Assembly: GCA_910583755.1 (NCBI GenBank)
Contig: CAJTZO010000012.1
Span: forward strand, 3,912 to 67,911
DNA length: 64,000 bases
Reading direction: 5' to 3'
Source: an uncultured Clostridia bacterium
Lineage (GTDB): Bacteria > Bacillota > Clostridia > Lachnospirales > Anaerotignaceae
Position 1 is the stretch's first letter. The number at the start of each line of letters is the position of its first letter. Of this stretch, positions 26,193-34,413 are shown in pieces. The translations under genes were made by a program, and so were the position numbers. The notes beneath the pieces were generated by a model. It had not been told where the DNA came from and did no database searches. It saw only the letters and a program-made list of their open reading frames with translations.

Positions 26193-26639
26193 ATGAAAAG
26201 CGTTTTACAGACATTAAAAGAAATGGTTATCAAAACAATGGAACAAAGTTTTACAGGTATTTTGATATATGCTGAAAAAGTCCCACAAAATGGAAATTCA
26301 CATTGTTTTGGTGTGACTATAAAAAGTGTGGAACAAAAGCCACTTTTAAAAGGCAGACGAGAACAATGGATTACGATTTGTGTAGAATATCAAAACTATT
26401 TGGAAAAAAGACCAAAAGCGGAAAGTACAGAAAAAGCAGAACAATTATATGATGTACTTGCGTTGGTTGGAGAAAAAGAAAATCAGTTTTTTGCTGGAAA
26501 AATGCATCATACGATGACAGAAAAAGGATTTTATTTTGAAGCAGTTTATTATGTACAGCTACAATCCGTTATGACAGATTCTAAAATGGAAAGATTAGAA
26601 TACAATGACACAAAATTAGTAGGATATGAAAAAAGATAA
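26193..26639 (+). CDS. Phage tail terminator-like protein (DUF6838 / XkdJ-YqbJ place)
   Basis: The 148-residue protein has the helix-plus-sheet layout of tail terminators: a long N-terminal helix, the strand FGVTIKSVEQKPLLKGRREQW, then YDVLALVGEKENQFF and a closing strand VYYVQLQSV. It would cap the tail tube and sheath. AAAGGGGGAAAGG precedes the ATG. Position before the YqzN-like gene and the sheath gene matches PBSX and skin. Confidence 0.7.
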   Translation: MKSVLQTLKEMVIKTMEQSFTGILIYAEKVPQNGNSHCFGVTIKSVEQKPLLKGRREQWITICVEYQNYLEKRPKAESTEKAEQLYDVLALVGEKENQFFAGKMHHTMTEKGFYFEAVYYVQLQSVMTDSKMERLEYNDTKLVGYEKR

Positions 26640-26651
26640 GGAGGTGTCAAA

Positions 26652-26831
26652 GTGACAGACGAAAAAACAACTTTTACAAAAGAACAATTTCTAAAAAGTA
26701 AAAGTTTAAAATGGAATAAAGATGTTGTACAAGCAGTATTGAAAGAAAAACAACTTTATACCAAAAAAGAAGCAGAAAGAATCATGAAAATATATTTAGA
26801 AGGAAAAAGAGAAAGGAAAAAGGTGAAATAA
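26652..26831 (+). CDS. YqzN/YkzM-like small phage protein
   Basis: A 59-residue basic protein starts at GTG 26652 behind a strong AAGGAGGTG. Its core FTKEQFLKSKSLKWNKDVVQAVL followed by YTKKEAERIMKIYL resembles the YqzN/YkzM family, which sits just before the sheath gene in PBSX and skin. Its role is unknown. The stop is three bases before the sheath start. Confidence 0.75.
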   Translation: MTDEKTTFTKEQFLKSKSLKWNKDVVQAVLKEKQLYTKKEAERIMKIYLEGKRERKKVK

Positions 26832-26834
26832 ATC

Positions 26835-28142
26835 ATGGCATTAGGAGGCGGCACTTATTTAGTGCAAAATAAAATATTACCTGGAGCATATATCAATTTT
26901 GTATCACAGCCTAGGGCACTAGGAACATTGGGAGAAAGAGGCTCTGTTTGTATGGCTTTAGAGTTAGATTGGGGAAAGAGTGGTATGATAACTGTAGAAG
27001 CGGGAGAATTTCAAACAGAAGCAAAAAATATTTTTGGTTATGACTATACCCATGAAAAAATGAAGCCTTTCAGAGAACTGTTTTTATATGCAAAAAAAGC
27101 GTTCCTTTACCGTTGTAATAGTGGAGAAAAAGCAAAAACAACAATAGGTGGATGTAATGTGGAAGCAAAGTATACTGGTATCAGAGGAAATGATATTAAA
27201 ATTGCAGTTTCTAAAAATGTTGATGATGAAGCAGCTTTTGATGTAAAAACTTATTTGGATTTTGAACTAGAAGATACACAAACAGTAAAAACAATAGAGG
27301 AATTAAAAGAAAATACTTATGTTGTATTTAAAGGAACAGGTACTTTAGAGGAAAATGCAGGTATTAATTTGATAGGTGGCACAAATAAAGAAGTAACAGG
27401 AAATGATTATGCTAATTTTTTGGAAGAAGCAGAAAAAGAAAACTTTAGTGTACTGGCTTATGCAGGGGAAGATGATATAACAAAAGGATTGTTTACAGCA
27501 TTTACAAAAAGATTGCGAAATGAAGAAGGTGTCAAATTTGTAACAGTATTATTTGATTATACAAAAGCTGATTTTGAAGGTGTGATTTCTGTAACAAATG
27601 AAACGGAAGAACAAAAAACTGCTCTTGTTTATTGGACAGCAGGTGCAGAAGCTGGTGCAGAAGTAAATCAAAGTATTACAAACAGAAAATATAATGGAGA
27701 GTATACCATAAAAGCAAAATATAAAAAATCAAGATTTATAGAAGGCTTACAAAATGGAGAACTTTTATTTTATGAGGATGGTGATGACATCAGAGTGTTA
27801 AGAGATATTAATACATTTACTTCTTTTGAAAGTAGTAAAAATAGTGATTTTTCAAGCAACAGAGTTATTCGTGTGTTAGATGCCATTGCAAATGATGTAG
27901 CTAGAATTTTTAGTCAATATTACTTAGGAAAACAGAGCAATAATGACAATGGTAGAAATTTGTTGAAGGCAGAATTAATACAATATCATGAACAGTTGGA
28001 AAGCATTGAAGCCATTGAAGGATTTTTACCAGAAGATATTATCATTCAGCAGGGAACAGAAAAGCAAGATGTTGTGGTGTATGAAAAAGTTCGTCCAACC
28101 GATGCAATGGAGAAATTATATATGAAAGTAGAAGTTATTTAA
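26835..28142 (+). CDS. Contractile tail sheath protein (XkdK-like)
   Basis: The sheath surrounds the tail tube and contracts on firing. The 435-residue protein opens with GGGTYLVQNKILPGAYINF and RALGTLGERG, standard for XkdK sheaths. The centre carries an IRGNDI segment, and the C-terminus has RVLDAIANDVARIFSQYYLGK and VYEKVRPTDAMEKLYMKVEV, the conserved attachment strand. No frameshift or internal stop is visible. This gene makes the particle a contractile, myovirus-like type. Confidence 0.93.
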   Translation: MALGGGTYLVQNKILPGAYINFVSQPRALGTLGERGSVCMALELDWGKSGMITVEAGEFQTEAKNIFGYDYTHEKMKPFRELFLYAKKAFLYRCNSGEKAKTTIGGCNVEAKYTGIRGNDIKIAVSKNVDDEAAFDVKTYLDFELEDTQTVKTIEELKENTYVVFKGTGTLEENAGINLIGGTNKEVTGNDYANFLEEAEKENFSVLAYAGEDDITKGLFTAFTKRLRNEEGVKFVTVLFDYTKADFEGVISVTNETEEQKTALVYWTAGAEAGAEVNQSITNRKYNGEYTIKAKYKKSRFIEGLQNGELLFYEDGDDIRVLRDINTFTSFESSKNSDFSSNRVIRVLDAIANDVARIFSQYYLGKQSNNDNGRNLLKAELIQYHEQLESIEAIEGFLPEDIIIQQGTEKQDVVVYEKVRPTDAMEKLYMKVEVI

Positions 28143-28157
28143 CAAGGAGAGATATAA

Positions 28158-28613
28158 ATGGCATATTTAAGAGCAAAAGATACCATCAATGGTGCTTTAG
28201 GTACTTGTTTTGCTTTGATTGATGGAAATAGATATGAAATTATGCAGGTGAAAAATGTGGAAGCAAAAGTACAAAAAACAAAATCTGAAATTCCTATCTT
28301 AGGCTTGACATCGAAACAACATAAGGCTGGTGGGTGGAAAGGAACAGGGACAATGGAGGTATATTATGTTTCTAGTTTGTTCCGAAAAGTAATGTTAGGT
28401 TATATGAAAAATGGAAAGGATACCTATTTTGAATTACTTGTGACAAATGAAGACCCTACCAGCGAAACAGGAAAACAAACAGTTCTTTTAAAGGGAGTCA
28501 ACATTGATAGTATGTTGATTACAAAGTTAGATGTGGAAAAAGAAGCATTGGATGAAACATTGACTTTTACCTTTAATGATGCAGATTTATTAGAATCTTT
28601 TGAAGAATTATAA
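28158..28613 (+). CDS. Tail tube protein (XkdM-like)
   Basis: The 151-residue protein follows the sheath gene by 15 bases. The phrases YLRAKDTINGALGTCF, VEAKVQKTKSEIPILGLTSKQHKAGGWKGTGTMEVYYVSSLFRKVM and ETLTFTFNDADLLESF are typical of the XkdM tube family. The tube would form the inner channel inside the contractile sheath. AAGGAGAG precedes the ATG. Confidence 0.93.
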   Translation: MAYLRAKDTINGALGTCFALIDGNRYEIMQVKNVEAKVQKTKSEIPILGLTSKQHKAGGWKGTGTMEVYYVSSLFRKVMLGYMKNGKDTYFELLVTNEDPTSETGKQTVLLKGVNIDSMLITKLDVEKEALDETLTFTFNDADLLESFEEL

Positions 28614-28623
28614 AATATTATCA

Positions 28624-28872
28624 AGACCTTAGTAGAATATACTAAGGTCTAGTATGTCAAAAAACCTTGAGGGCTAGCCCTCAAACTCTTCAAAGAATTT
28701 TAATGCGAAACTAGTATTTCGCTAAAAAGATTGATTTTATAAGGAAAAACGCTAGTTTTTCCATGAAAGTTTTTTGCCCAACTTTTTTTTAAAAAAGTTG
28801 GTGGGTGTGGGTGAAACCCACACAAAAAGACTTTATTGACAGACTGAGACCTTAGTAGAATATACGAAGGTC
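28624..28872. repeat. Array of six hairpins bounded by 26-bp direct repeats, inside the tail operon
   Basis: Near-identical copies of AGACCTTAGTAGAATATAC(T/G)AAGGTC bound the block (28624-28649 and 28847-28872). Between them are TTGAGGGC-TA-GCCCTCAA (28667-28684), GCGAAA..TTTCGC (28705-28722), GGAAAAAC..GTTTTTCC (28743-28762), CCAACTTTTTT..AAAAAAGTTGG (28778-28801) and GTGTGGG..CCCACAC (28805-28823). The first boundary repeat is itself a hairpin. No open frame fits. It looks like a small non-autonomous repeat element inserted after the tube gene. Confidence 0.7.
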
Positions 28873-28906
28873 ATTTATCAAAAATAAAAAGAAAGAAGGG
28901 ATTTTT

Positions 28907-29239
28907 TTGGAAGCATTTTATAAGCAAAATGCAAAAGAAAGACAAAATAAAAAAATAGCACTATCAGACCGATTTCATAATGAAAAAGGAGAAGAAATCC
29001 TTTGGGAAATAAAACCATTACTACAAAAAGAAAATGAAATGATATTAAAAAAATGTAGAGTCTTAAAACAACAAAATATGTATGAACAAATGATATTAGC
29101 AGAAAGTGTTATTTTTCCAGATTTAAGCAGCGTGGAATTACAAAACAAATATCATGTGGTTGGCAAAGAAGCCTTATTATTAGAATTATTAACAGCAGGA
29201 GAATATCAAAAATTGAAAAAAGCTGTAGAAGAACTGTAA
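28907..29239 (+). CDS. XkdN-like tail assembly chaperone, copy 1
   Basis: The start is TTG at 28907 behind AAGAAGGG. The 110-residue protein shows the XkdN pattern: IALSDRF, GEEILWEIKPLLQKENEMILKKC, VIFPDLSSVELQNKYHVVGKEALLLELLTAGEYQKLKKAV. Such proteins bind the tape measure during tail assembly. Unlike the second copy there is no clear slippery site with a downstream open frame, and no tape measure follows; the LysM gene starts 16 bases later. Confidence 0.8.
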   Translation: MEAFYKQNAKERQNKKIALSDRFHNEKGEEILWEIKPLLQKENEMILKKCRVLKQQNMYEQMILAESVIFPDLSSVELQNKYHVVGKEALLLELLTAGEYQKLKKAVEEL

Positions 29240-29255
29240 TAACGAGGGAGGATAT

Positions 29256-29918
29256 ATGTACCGATTTTATTTGAAGCAAAATGAACAACAAATATTATTG
29301 CCAGTAGCACCATCAGAATTAATAACAAAAGTAGAAGGAGAAAGTGAAAAGGTTGAGTTGGTAAATATAGGAGAAGGTAGTATCTTAAAAGATATTGGGT
29401 TAAGAAGAATTTCTTTTATAATACTGTTACCAGCGGTACAATACAGTTTTGTACAGATAGAAGGAAGTTTTCAACCACCTATCTTTTTTTTAAACCAATT
29501 TCGACAATACAAAATTAGTAAAAAACCAGTGAGTTTAATTGTATTTCGTAAATTAGCAGATGGTACGGAGTTATTTAGTGGAAATATGGATATTTCTTTT
29601 GAACAATATACTGTACTGGAAAGAGGAGGAGAACAAGGAGATTTTTGGGTGGAAATTCAGGCTAAGGAATACAGAAAAATTATTTCTACCACTTATAAAA
29701 TGGAACAAAAAGATGGACAGATGATATTAGAGGAACTTGGTACAAAACGAGAAGGAAAAGAGGTTCCTAACACGTATACTGTAAAAAAAGGAGATTCTTT
29801 ATGGAAAATTGCACAGACGATGCTAAATGATGGCAGCCGTTTTCAGGAAATTGCAGAAAAAAATAAGATTGTAGACCCCAATAAAATACAAGTGGGACAG
29901 ATATTACATTTGGGGTGA
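29256..29918 (+). CDS. LysM baseplate/hub protein (XkdP-like)
   Basis: The 220-residue protein has an N-terminal XkdP-type domain (LPVAPSELITKVEGESEKVELVNIGEGSILKDIGLRRISF) and a C-terminal LysM domain at about 170-220 (YTVKKGDSLWKIAQTML, PNKIQVGQILHLG). XkdP-type proteins lie near the baseplate hub, and LysM may contact the target cell wall. In PBSX the large tape-measure gene xkdO lies just before xkdP; here it does not. Confidence 0.88.
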   Translation: MYRFYLKQNEQQILLPVAPSELITKVEGESEKVELVNIGEGSILKDIGLRRISFIILLPAVQYSFVQIEGSFQPPIFFLNQFRQYKISKKPVSLIVFRKLADGTELFSGNMDISFEQYTVLERGGEQGDFWVEIQAKEYRKIISTTYKMEQKDGQMILEELGTKREGKEVPNTYTVKKGDSLWKIAQTMLNDGSRFQEIAEKNKIVDPNKIQVGQILHLG

Positions 29919-29922
29919 TGGA

Positions 29923-30903
29923 ATGAAAATACAAATGTTAATAAAGAATAAAGAAAAAATATATGATGCAACGAATTTATTGGAAGGAAAAGTAACAATA
30001 GAAAAAAGTATTCTAGGAACTTGTGGAAAATTAACTTGCCAAATTATAAGAGATGGTAGGATAGAATTTGTGGAAGGAAGTCAAATACAGTTTTTTGCAA
30101 AAGATAGGATAGTGTTTTCTGGCTGGGTGATGAAAAAAAGTAGAACATCCAAACAGATTATTACAGTAACAGCCTATGACCAGTTTTTTTATTTAGTGCA
30201 AAATAAAGATACTTATGTCTATTATAATAAAAAAGCTTCCGAATTGATACAAATGATTGCAGGGGATTATGGGCTAACGATTGGCGATGTTTGTGACAGT
30301 GGCTGGAAGATTCCACAAAGAATTGAAGAAGGACAAACACTTTGGGATATGATTGGAACAGCACTGGATTTGACAAAAAAAGAAACAGGAAAAGAATATT
30401 TTTTTTATGATGAAGGTGGAAAATTAACCTTAACTGCGAAAACTGATATGACAACAAATGTAGTATTACAATGTAATGGCAGTATAGAAGATTATATCTA
30501 TATAACAGATATTTCGGAAGATACTTATAATGGTGTTCAGTTATTTCAAGCAGGAAGGCTGGAAACAGAAAAGTTATCTTATAGGAAAGAAAAAGAGGAA
30601 GAAGTACAAAAGTGGGGAAGATTATTATATTATCAAAGAGTTGACCATAGATTGACGCAATATGATTTAAAGATGATGGGGGACAGCTTTTTAACACAAA
30701 AATGTCGAGTAAAAAAAACATTAATTTTAAAACAGCTATCAGAAGAAGTGATATTAAAACCTGGACAATCTATTTGCATTGAATTACCAGAATTGGCGGA
30801 AATCAGTTTAAAAGGCAGTTTTGTAATTGAAAAAATAGAATACCATTTTTTTAATGGAGGGTATAAAGCGAATTTATGGATTAGAATGGAGGAGTTACAT
30901 TGA
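29923..30903 (+). CDS. Baseplate hub protein (XkdQ-like)
   Basis: The 326-residue protein corresponds to XkdQ/gp27-like hub proteins. Typical pieces are the opening beta domain, VTAYDQFFYLVQNKDTYVYYNKKASELIQMIAGDYGL, the AEISLKGSFVIEKIEYHFFNGGYKANLWIRM ending, and a hydrophilic centre. It starts five bases after xkdP, and its stop overlaps the TTG start of the next gene. Confidence 0.88.
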   Translation: MKIQMLIKNKEKIYDATNLLEGKVTIEKSILGTCGKLTCQIIRDGRIEFVEGSQIQFFAKDRIVFSGWVMKKSRTSKQIITVTAYDQFFYLVQNKDTYVYYNKKASELIQMIAGDYGLTIGDVCDSGWKIPQRIEEGQTLWDMIGTALDLTKKETGKEYFFYDEGGKLTLTAKTDMTTNVVLQCNGSIEDYIYITDISEDTYNGVQLFQAGRLETEKLSYRKEKEEEVQKWGRLLYYQRVDHRLTQYDLKMMGDSFLTQKCRVKKTLILKQLSEEVILKPGQSICIELPELAEISLKGSFVIEKIEYHFFNGGYKANLWIRMEELH

Positions 30904-31259
30904 TAGAAGAACGATATATGCCAGAACCAAAAGAAATTGTAATATCTCAAAGATTTATCGGAAAAAATGGAAAGCCATTGACATGGAAAATAAAAGCCAT
31001 CAAGGAAAAGGAACATCAAGAAATAAAAAATGGGAAGCTGGAAATAGAACAGTATTGGAGAAAATTTTGTGCAAGTTGTGTAGTAGAACCAGATTTACAG
31101 AACAAGCAGCTTTTAGAAAGCTATGGGTGCCATACTGCTGATGAAGTGCTAAAAGAAATGCTTACTATGGGAGAATATATGATACTTTTAAAAACTGTAA
31201 GAGAACAAAACGGTTTTGAAAAAAGAAAAGAGGAAATCAAAAAAGACATAAAAAAGTAA
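30900..31259 (+). CDS. XkdN-like tail assembly chaperone, copy 2 (0-frame product)
   Basis: The start is TTG at 30900, overlapping the XkdQ stop, behind GGAGG. The 119-residue protein matches copy 1 in layout (IVISQRF, GKPLTWKIKAIKEKEHQEI, EPDLQNKQLLESYGCHTADEVLKEMLTMGEYMILLKTV). It ends in AAA AAG TAA: the slippery heptamer A AAA AAG sits directly against the stop codon, and the -1 frame remains open for 49 more codons. This is the layout of lambda G/GT-type programmed frameshifting. Confidence 0.85.
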   Translation: MIEERYMPEPKEIVISQRFIGKNGKPLTWKIKAIKEKEHQEIKNGKLEIEQYWRKFCASCVVEPDLQNKQLLESYGCHTADEVLKEMLTMGEYMILLKTVREQNGFEKRKEEIKKDIKK

Positions 31260-31405
31260 TCAAGGAGGGCAAAGCAGAAGCAGATTATGCTTGCTATGCG
31301 CTCCGACATTTTCATATATTGCCAAGTCAGTTTTTTTCATTAGAATGTGCAGAAAGGATGTTTCTAGAAAGTGTGATTGATTTGGAACTGGAAGAAAAGA
31401 GGTGA
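31250..31405 (+). CDS. Predicted -1 frameshift extension of the chaperone (GT-type transframe product)
   Basis: The heptamer A AAA AAG at 31250-31256 would let ribosomes slip back one base and read from 31256 to the TGA at 31403-31405. That adds 49 residues beginning VIKEGKAEADYACYALRHFH and continuing ILPSQFFSLECAERMF. The added part resembles the T domain of known transframe tail chaperones, with its conserved H-x-LPS-x-F core. The full product would be 168 residues. The extension has no good start codon of its own, and its stop overlaps the ribosome site of the next gene. Confidence 0.75.
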   Translation, partial: KKVIKEGKAEADYACYALRHFHILPSQFFSLECAERMFLESVIDLELEEKR

Positions 31406-31410
31406 AAAAT

Positions 31411-32592
31411 ATGTTTTTGTTTTATCAAGAAAAACTTTTAAAGAGACAAATAGAAAATAATTTTTTTTGGCATTGGTATGAACAACAAGAAGAATTAGGA
31501 ATGGGAATAGGGTGGGAAGAAAGTTTTTATCAAGGATTAAAAGAGGAAATATGGCAGGAAAAAAATAAAAATTTAAAAAAAGTTATTTCTTCTAATTTAA
31601 AGCCCAAGAAATATATTTTTGAGGAAGAAGCCTGCCTTCAACGGCAGTATGCAGAAAAGCAAAAAAGAAATGTAGAACGAAAACAGCATCAGGAACAAAA
31701 GCAGTGTTATACAGAGAAACAAAAGCAGTTTCCATATGAGAAAAAAGAACAACAGGAAATAAAGATACAAAATCAAAAGTGGAAAAAAGAAGTACAAAGT
31801 GAAAGTGAGCAACGAAAAAGAACAATAGAACAACAACAAAACCAGATAGAACAACAATACTATGTTGAGGCACAAGCTCAAAAAAAGGAAAAAGCAAAAA
31901 TACAATATGAAAAAGAAATACAAAGTAAAAAGCAGGAAAAACAAAAGCAAGACCAACAAAAAAAGCAAATACAATTTCAGGAACAGTTAAGAAAAGATAA
32001 AAAACAAAGTATTTGGCAAAAAGAACAGCAAAAAATAAGGCAACGAGAGATAGAACAACAAGAATATTTTGTACAGAATAAAATAAATAAAAAAGAAGAA
32101 GCTGAAAAAATAGAAAGCATGCAAAACAACAAGAATCCTTTTTATTTTTGGGCGTATGAAAATATTTTGAGAGAACAACAAGAAAACCCTGTTTTTTGGT
32201 ATGAAAAAAATATTTTGCAACAACAAAATGAAAAAGGAAAAACAGAGGAAAGTGAAAATAAAACAATAACTTTGTATCAAAATAATAATACAATTATAGA
32301 TGCTACAGACAGAAGACAAAGTGTACAAAATTTATATGAGAAACCACAAAAATTACAACATATTAGTATTTGGAAAAAAGAAAATCAACAACAAAGACAA
32401 AAGGAAAAAATAGAGAAAGAAACGATACAAAATATAATAAATGATAGTTTAGAACAAGTAAAACAGCCAAAAAAACAACAAGAGATACAAAAAGAACAAC
32501 AAAATATCAGTATAGATACTTTAATTTTTCATTTAACAGAAAAATTATTAGAAGAAAGAGAAAGAAGTTTAAGAGGAAGTAAAAAAATATAA
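31411..32592 (+). CDS. Gln/Glu/Lys-rich coiled-coil protein, candidate short tape measure
   Basis: I chose the ATG at 31411 with GAGG eight bases upstream; a GTG at 31402 is possible. The 393 residues are nearly all charged helix, with dense Gln, Lys and Glu from about 80 to 240 (QQQNQIEQQYYVEAQAQKKE). Twice the protein carries a similar FYFWAYENIL/NPVFWYEKNIL aromatic motif (near 250-272), recalling FFWHWYEQQ at the start. I know no homologue. In phages the gene after the frameshifting chaperone is normally the tape measure, so it may set tail length; this is inference from position and shape. Confidence 0.55.
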   Translation: MFLFYQEKLLKRQIENNFFWHWYEQQEELGMGIGWEESFYQGLKEEIWQEKNKNLKKVISSNLKPKKYIFEEEACLQRQYAEKQKRNVERKQHQEQKQCYTEKQKQFPYEKKEQQEIKIQNQKWKKEVQSESEQRKRTIEQQQNQIEQQYYVEAQAQKKEKAKIQYEKEIQSKKQEKQKQDQQKKQIQFQEQLRKDKKQSIWQKEQQKIRQREIEQQEYFVQNKINKKEEAEKIESMQNNKNPFYFWAYENILREQQENPVFWYEKNILQQQNEKGKTEESENKTITLYQNNNTIIDATDRRQSVQNLYEKPQKLQHISIWKKENQQQRQKEKIEKETIQNIINDSLEQVKQPKKQQEIQKEQQNISIDTLIFHLTEKLLEERERSLRGSKKI

Positions 32593-32604
32593 GGATGAGG
32601 AACA

Positions 32605-32961
32605 ATGTTAGAAGTGGTAAAATTATTGGCGTATGATGTGTTACAACAGGAAAATTTAGCAGATGTTTGCTATGGTACTGTAACAGCAGAAAAACCTTTA
32701 AAAATTATGTTAGAGCAAAAACTAGAATTAACAGAACCTTTTTTAATCTTATCTCGTAATGTAGTGAAACATTATGAAACTTTTCAAATGAGAAAAAAGA
32801 ATACAAATGAGACTTGGACACATTATGAAATTATAGCGGAAAGACAATTAAAAATAGGAGAAAGAGTGATATTAATAAAGATGACAGGGGGACAAAGATA
32901 TGTTGTGTTGGATAGAGTGGGAGAGGAGATGATGGAACATGAAACTAACACCACAATCTGA
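32605..32961 (+). CDS. Baseplate protein, DUF2577 family (XkdR-like)
   Basis: The 118-residue protein has the DUF2577 pattern: GTVTAEKPLKIMLEQKLELTEPFLILSRNVV, then LKIGERVILIKMTGGQRYVVLDRV. It is an OB-fold-like baseplate component. Its last 23 bases overlap the next gene. Confidence 0.88.
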   Translation: MLEVVKLLAYDVLQQENLADVCYGTVTAEKPLKIMLEQKLELTEPFLILSRNVVKHYETFQMRKKNTNETWTHYEIIAERQLKIGERVILIKMTGGQRYVVLDRVGEEMMEHETNTTI

Positions 32962-33343
32962 AACAGAAATGAATCCAATTGTAATACAAACAATTCCAAC
33001 TTTGACATATCGTGTACAAAGAGAAAAAGAAATGATATCTGGAATGGTAGATGGATTAGAAGCGATGAAACAAGCAGTATTTAAAATATTATTTACAGAG
33101 CGCTATCAATATGAAATTTATAACTGGGAATATGGTATGGAGTTAAGGGATTTGTTTGGTAGAGCAAAAAGTTATGTGATACCAGAAATAAAAAAAAGGA
33201 TAGAAGAAGCATTATTAGCAGATGATAGAATTAAAGCAGTAACAGATTTTGAGTTTCATGGTGAAAAAAGTGTTTTGGAAGTGAATTTTAAAGTACATAC
33301 TATATTTGGTACATTAGAAATAGAAAGGCAGGTTGATATTTAA
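32939..33343 (+). CDS. Baseplate wedge protein, DUF2634 / gp25-like (XkdS-like)
   Basis: The 134-residue protein matches XkdS: TYRVQREKEMISGMVDGLEAMKQAVFKILFTERYQYEIYNWEYGMEL, then IEEALLADDRIKAVTDFEF and a strand-rich end. This family nucleates sheath assembly on the baseplate. It overlaps the preceding gene by 23 bases and touches the next by one base. Confidence 0.9.
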   Translation: MKLTPQSETEMNPIVIQTIPTLTYRVQREKEMISGMVDGLEAMKQAVFKILFTERYQYEIYNWEYGMELRDLFGRAKSYVIPEIKKRIEEALLADDRIKAVTDFEFHGEKSVLEVNFKVHTIFGTLEIERQVDI

Positions 33344-34413
33344 TGTACGAAAGTTATGATGAATTAATGGAAAGAAAACTGGAACAGGTCAGCCAAAAAA
33401 GAGATAGACGACAAGGAAGTATTATTTTTGACGCGATTGCGCCCAATGCAGCAGAAACAGCAATTTTTTATGCAGACTTAGCAATGTTAGAAAATCGTAC
33501 CTATGGAGATACAGCAACAGAAGAAGATTTGACAAAGCGGTGCATGGAAAGGGGAGTATTTCGCAAAGAAGCAACAAAAGCAACATTATTAGGAAGCTTT
33601 ACAGATAGAAGTGGAAATGGTTGTCCTGTTCCAATAGGGATGCGTTTTAATTTAGAAGAATTAAATTATATTGTGATAGAAAAAACAGAAATAGAAGGAC
33701 AATATTTATTAGAGTGTGAAACAGCAGGAGAAGCTGGAAATCAATATTTAGGGGATTTAACACCAATTACTTATTTAGAAGGATTAGCAAAAGGAGTGTT
33801 AATTGAACTTTTGACAGAAGGAGAAGACAAAGAATCTGATGAAAGTCTTCGAAAAAGATATTATAGTAGTTTTAACACAGATACTTTTGGTGGTAACATA
33901 GAAGATTATAAAGTGAAAGTTATGGCATTAAAAGGGGTAGGAGGTGTAAAAGTAACCCCAGTATGGAATGGGGGTGGTACAGTAAAATTAACTATTGTAG
34001 ATGGAAATTTTAATGCACCAATAGAAGGGGAAATTGCAAAAATACAGCAGGTTATAGACCCACAAAAAAGGGGACTGGGCTATGGTATTGCACCAGTAGG
34101 ACATAAAGTAACAGTAGAAGCAGCGAAAGAAGTACAGTGTCGAATTGAAATGACATTACTTCTGAAGGATGGTATAAACAAAACAAAGGTAATAGAACAA
34201 ATTACAAATTCAATAGAAGACTACTTTTGTAATTTAAGAAAGCAATGGGCAGATGTAGAATATTTAACAGTTCGTATCAGTTATTTAGAATCAAGAGCGT
34301 TGGATGCGGAAGGTGTAATTGACGTACAGGATACTAAAATAAATGGAAATGCACAAAACTATATTTTAGAAAATAATGAGATTCCATTTTTGGAAAGTGT
34401 GGTGACAGAATGA
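33343..34413 (+). CDS. Baseplate J-like protein (XkdT-like)
   Basis: The 356-residue protein has the baseplate J (gp47/gp6-like) signature: RQGSIIFDAIAPNAAETAIFYADL, GVFRKEATKATLLGSFT, GEDKESDESLRKRYYSSFNTDTFGGNIEDYKVKVMALKGVGGVKVTPVWNGGGTVKLTIVDG. It forms the wedge that connects hub and fibres. It overlaps both neighbours by one to four bases. Confidence 0.93.
   Translation: MYESYDELMERKLEQVSQKRDRRQGSIIFDAIAPNAAETAIFYADLAMLENRTYGDTATEEDLTKRCMERGVFRKEATKATLLGSFTDRSGNGCPVPIGMRFNLEELNYIVIEKTEIEGQYLLECETAGEAGNQYLGDLTPITYLEGLAKGVLIELLTEGEDKESDESLRKRYYSSFNTDTFGGNIEDYKVKVMALKGVGGVKVTPVWNGGGTVKLTIVDGNFNAPIEGEIAKIQQVIDPQKRGLGYGIAPVGHKVTVEAAKEVQCRIEMTLLLKDGINKTKVIEQITNSIEDYFCNLRKQWADVEYLTVRISYLESRALDAEGVIDVQDTKINGNAQNYILENNEIPFLESVVTE

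Noticed and set aside
28624..28872. Possible CRISPR-like array
   Set aside because: The hairpins differ from each other and only the two outer repeats match; there are no regular spacers or cas genes.
31592..32293. A 233-codon Phe/Leu-rich minus-strand frame that looks like a membrane protein
   Set aside because: It is the antisense of the Gln/Lys-rich coiled-coil gene; AAA/CAA codons read as TTT/TTG on the other strand.
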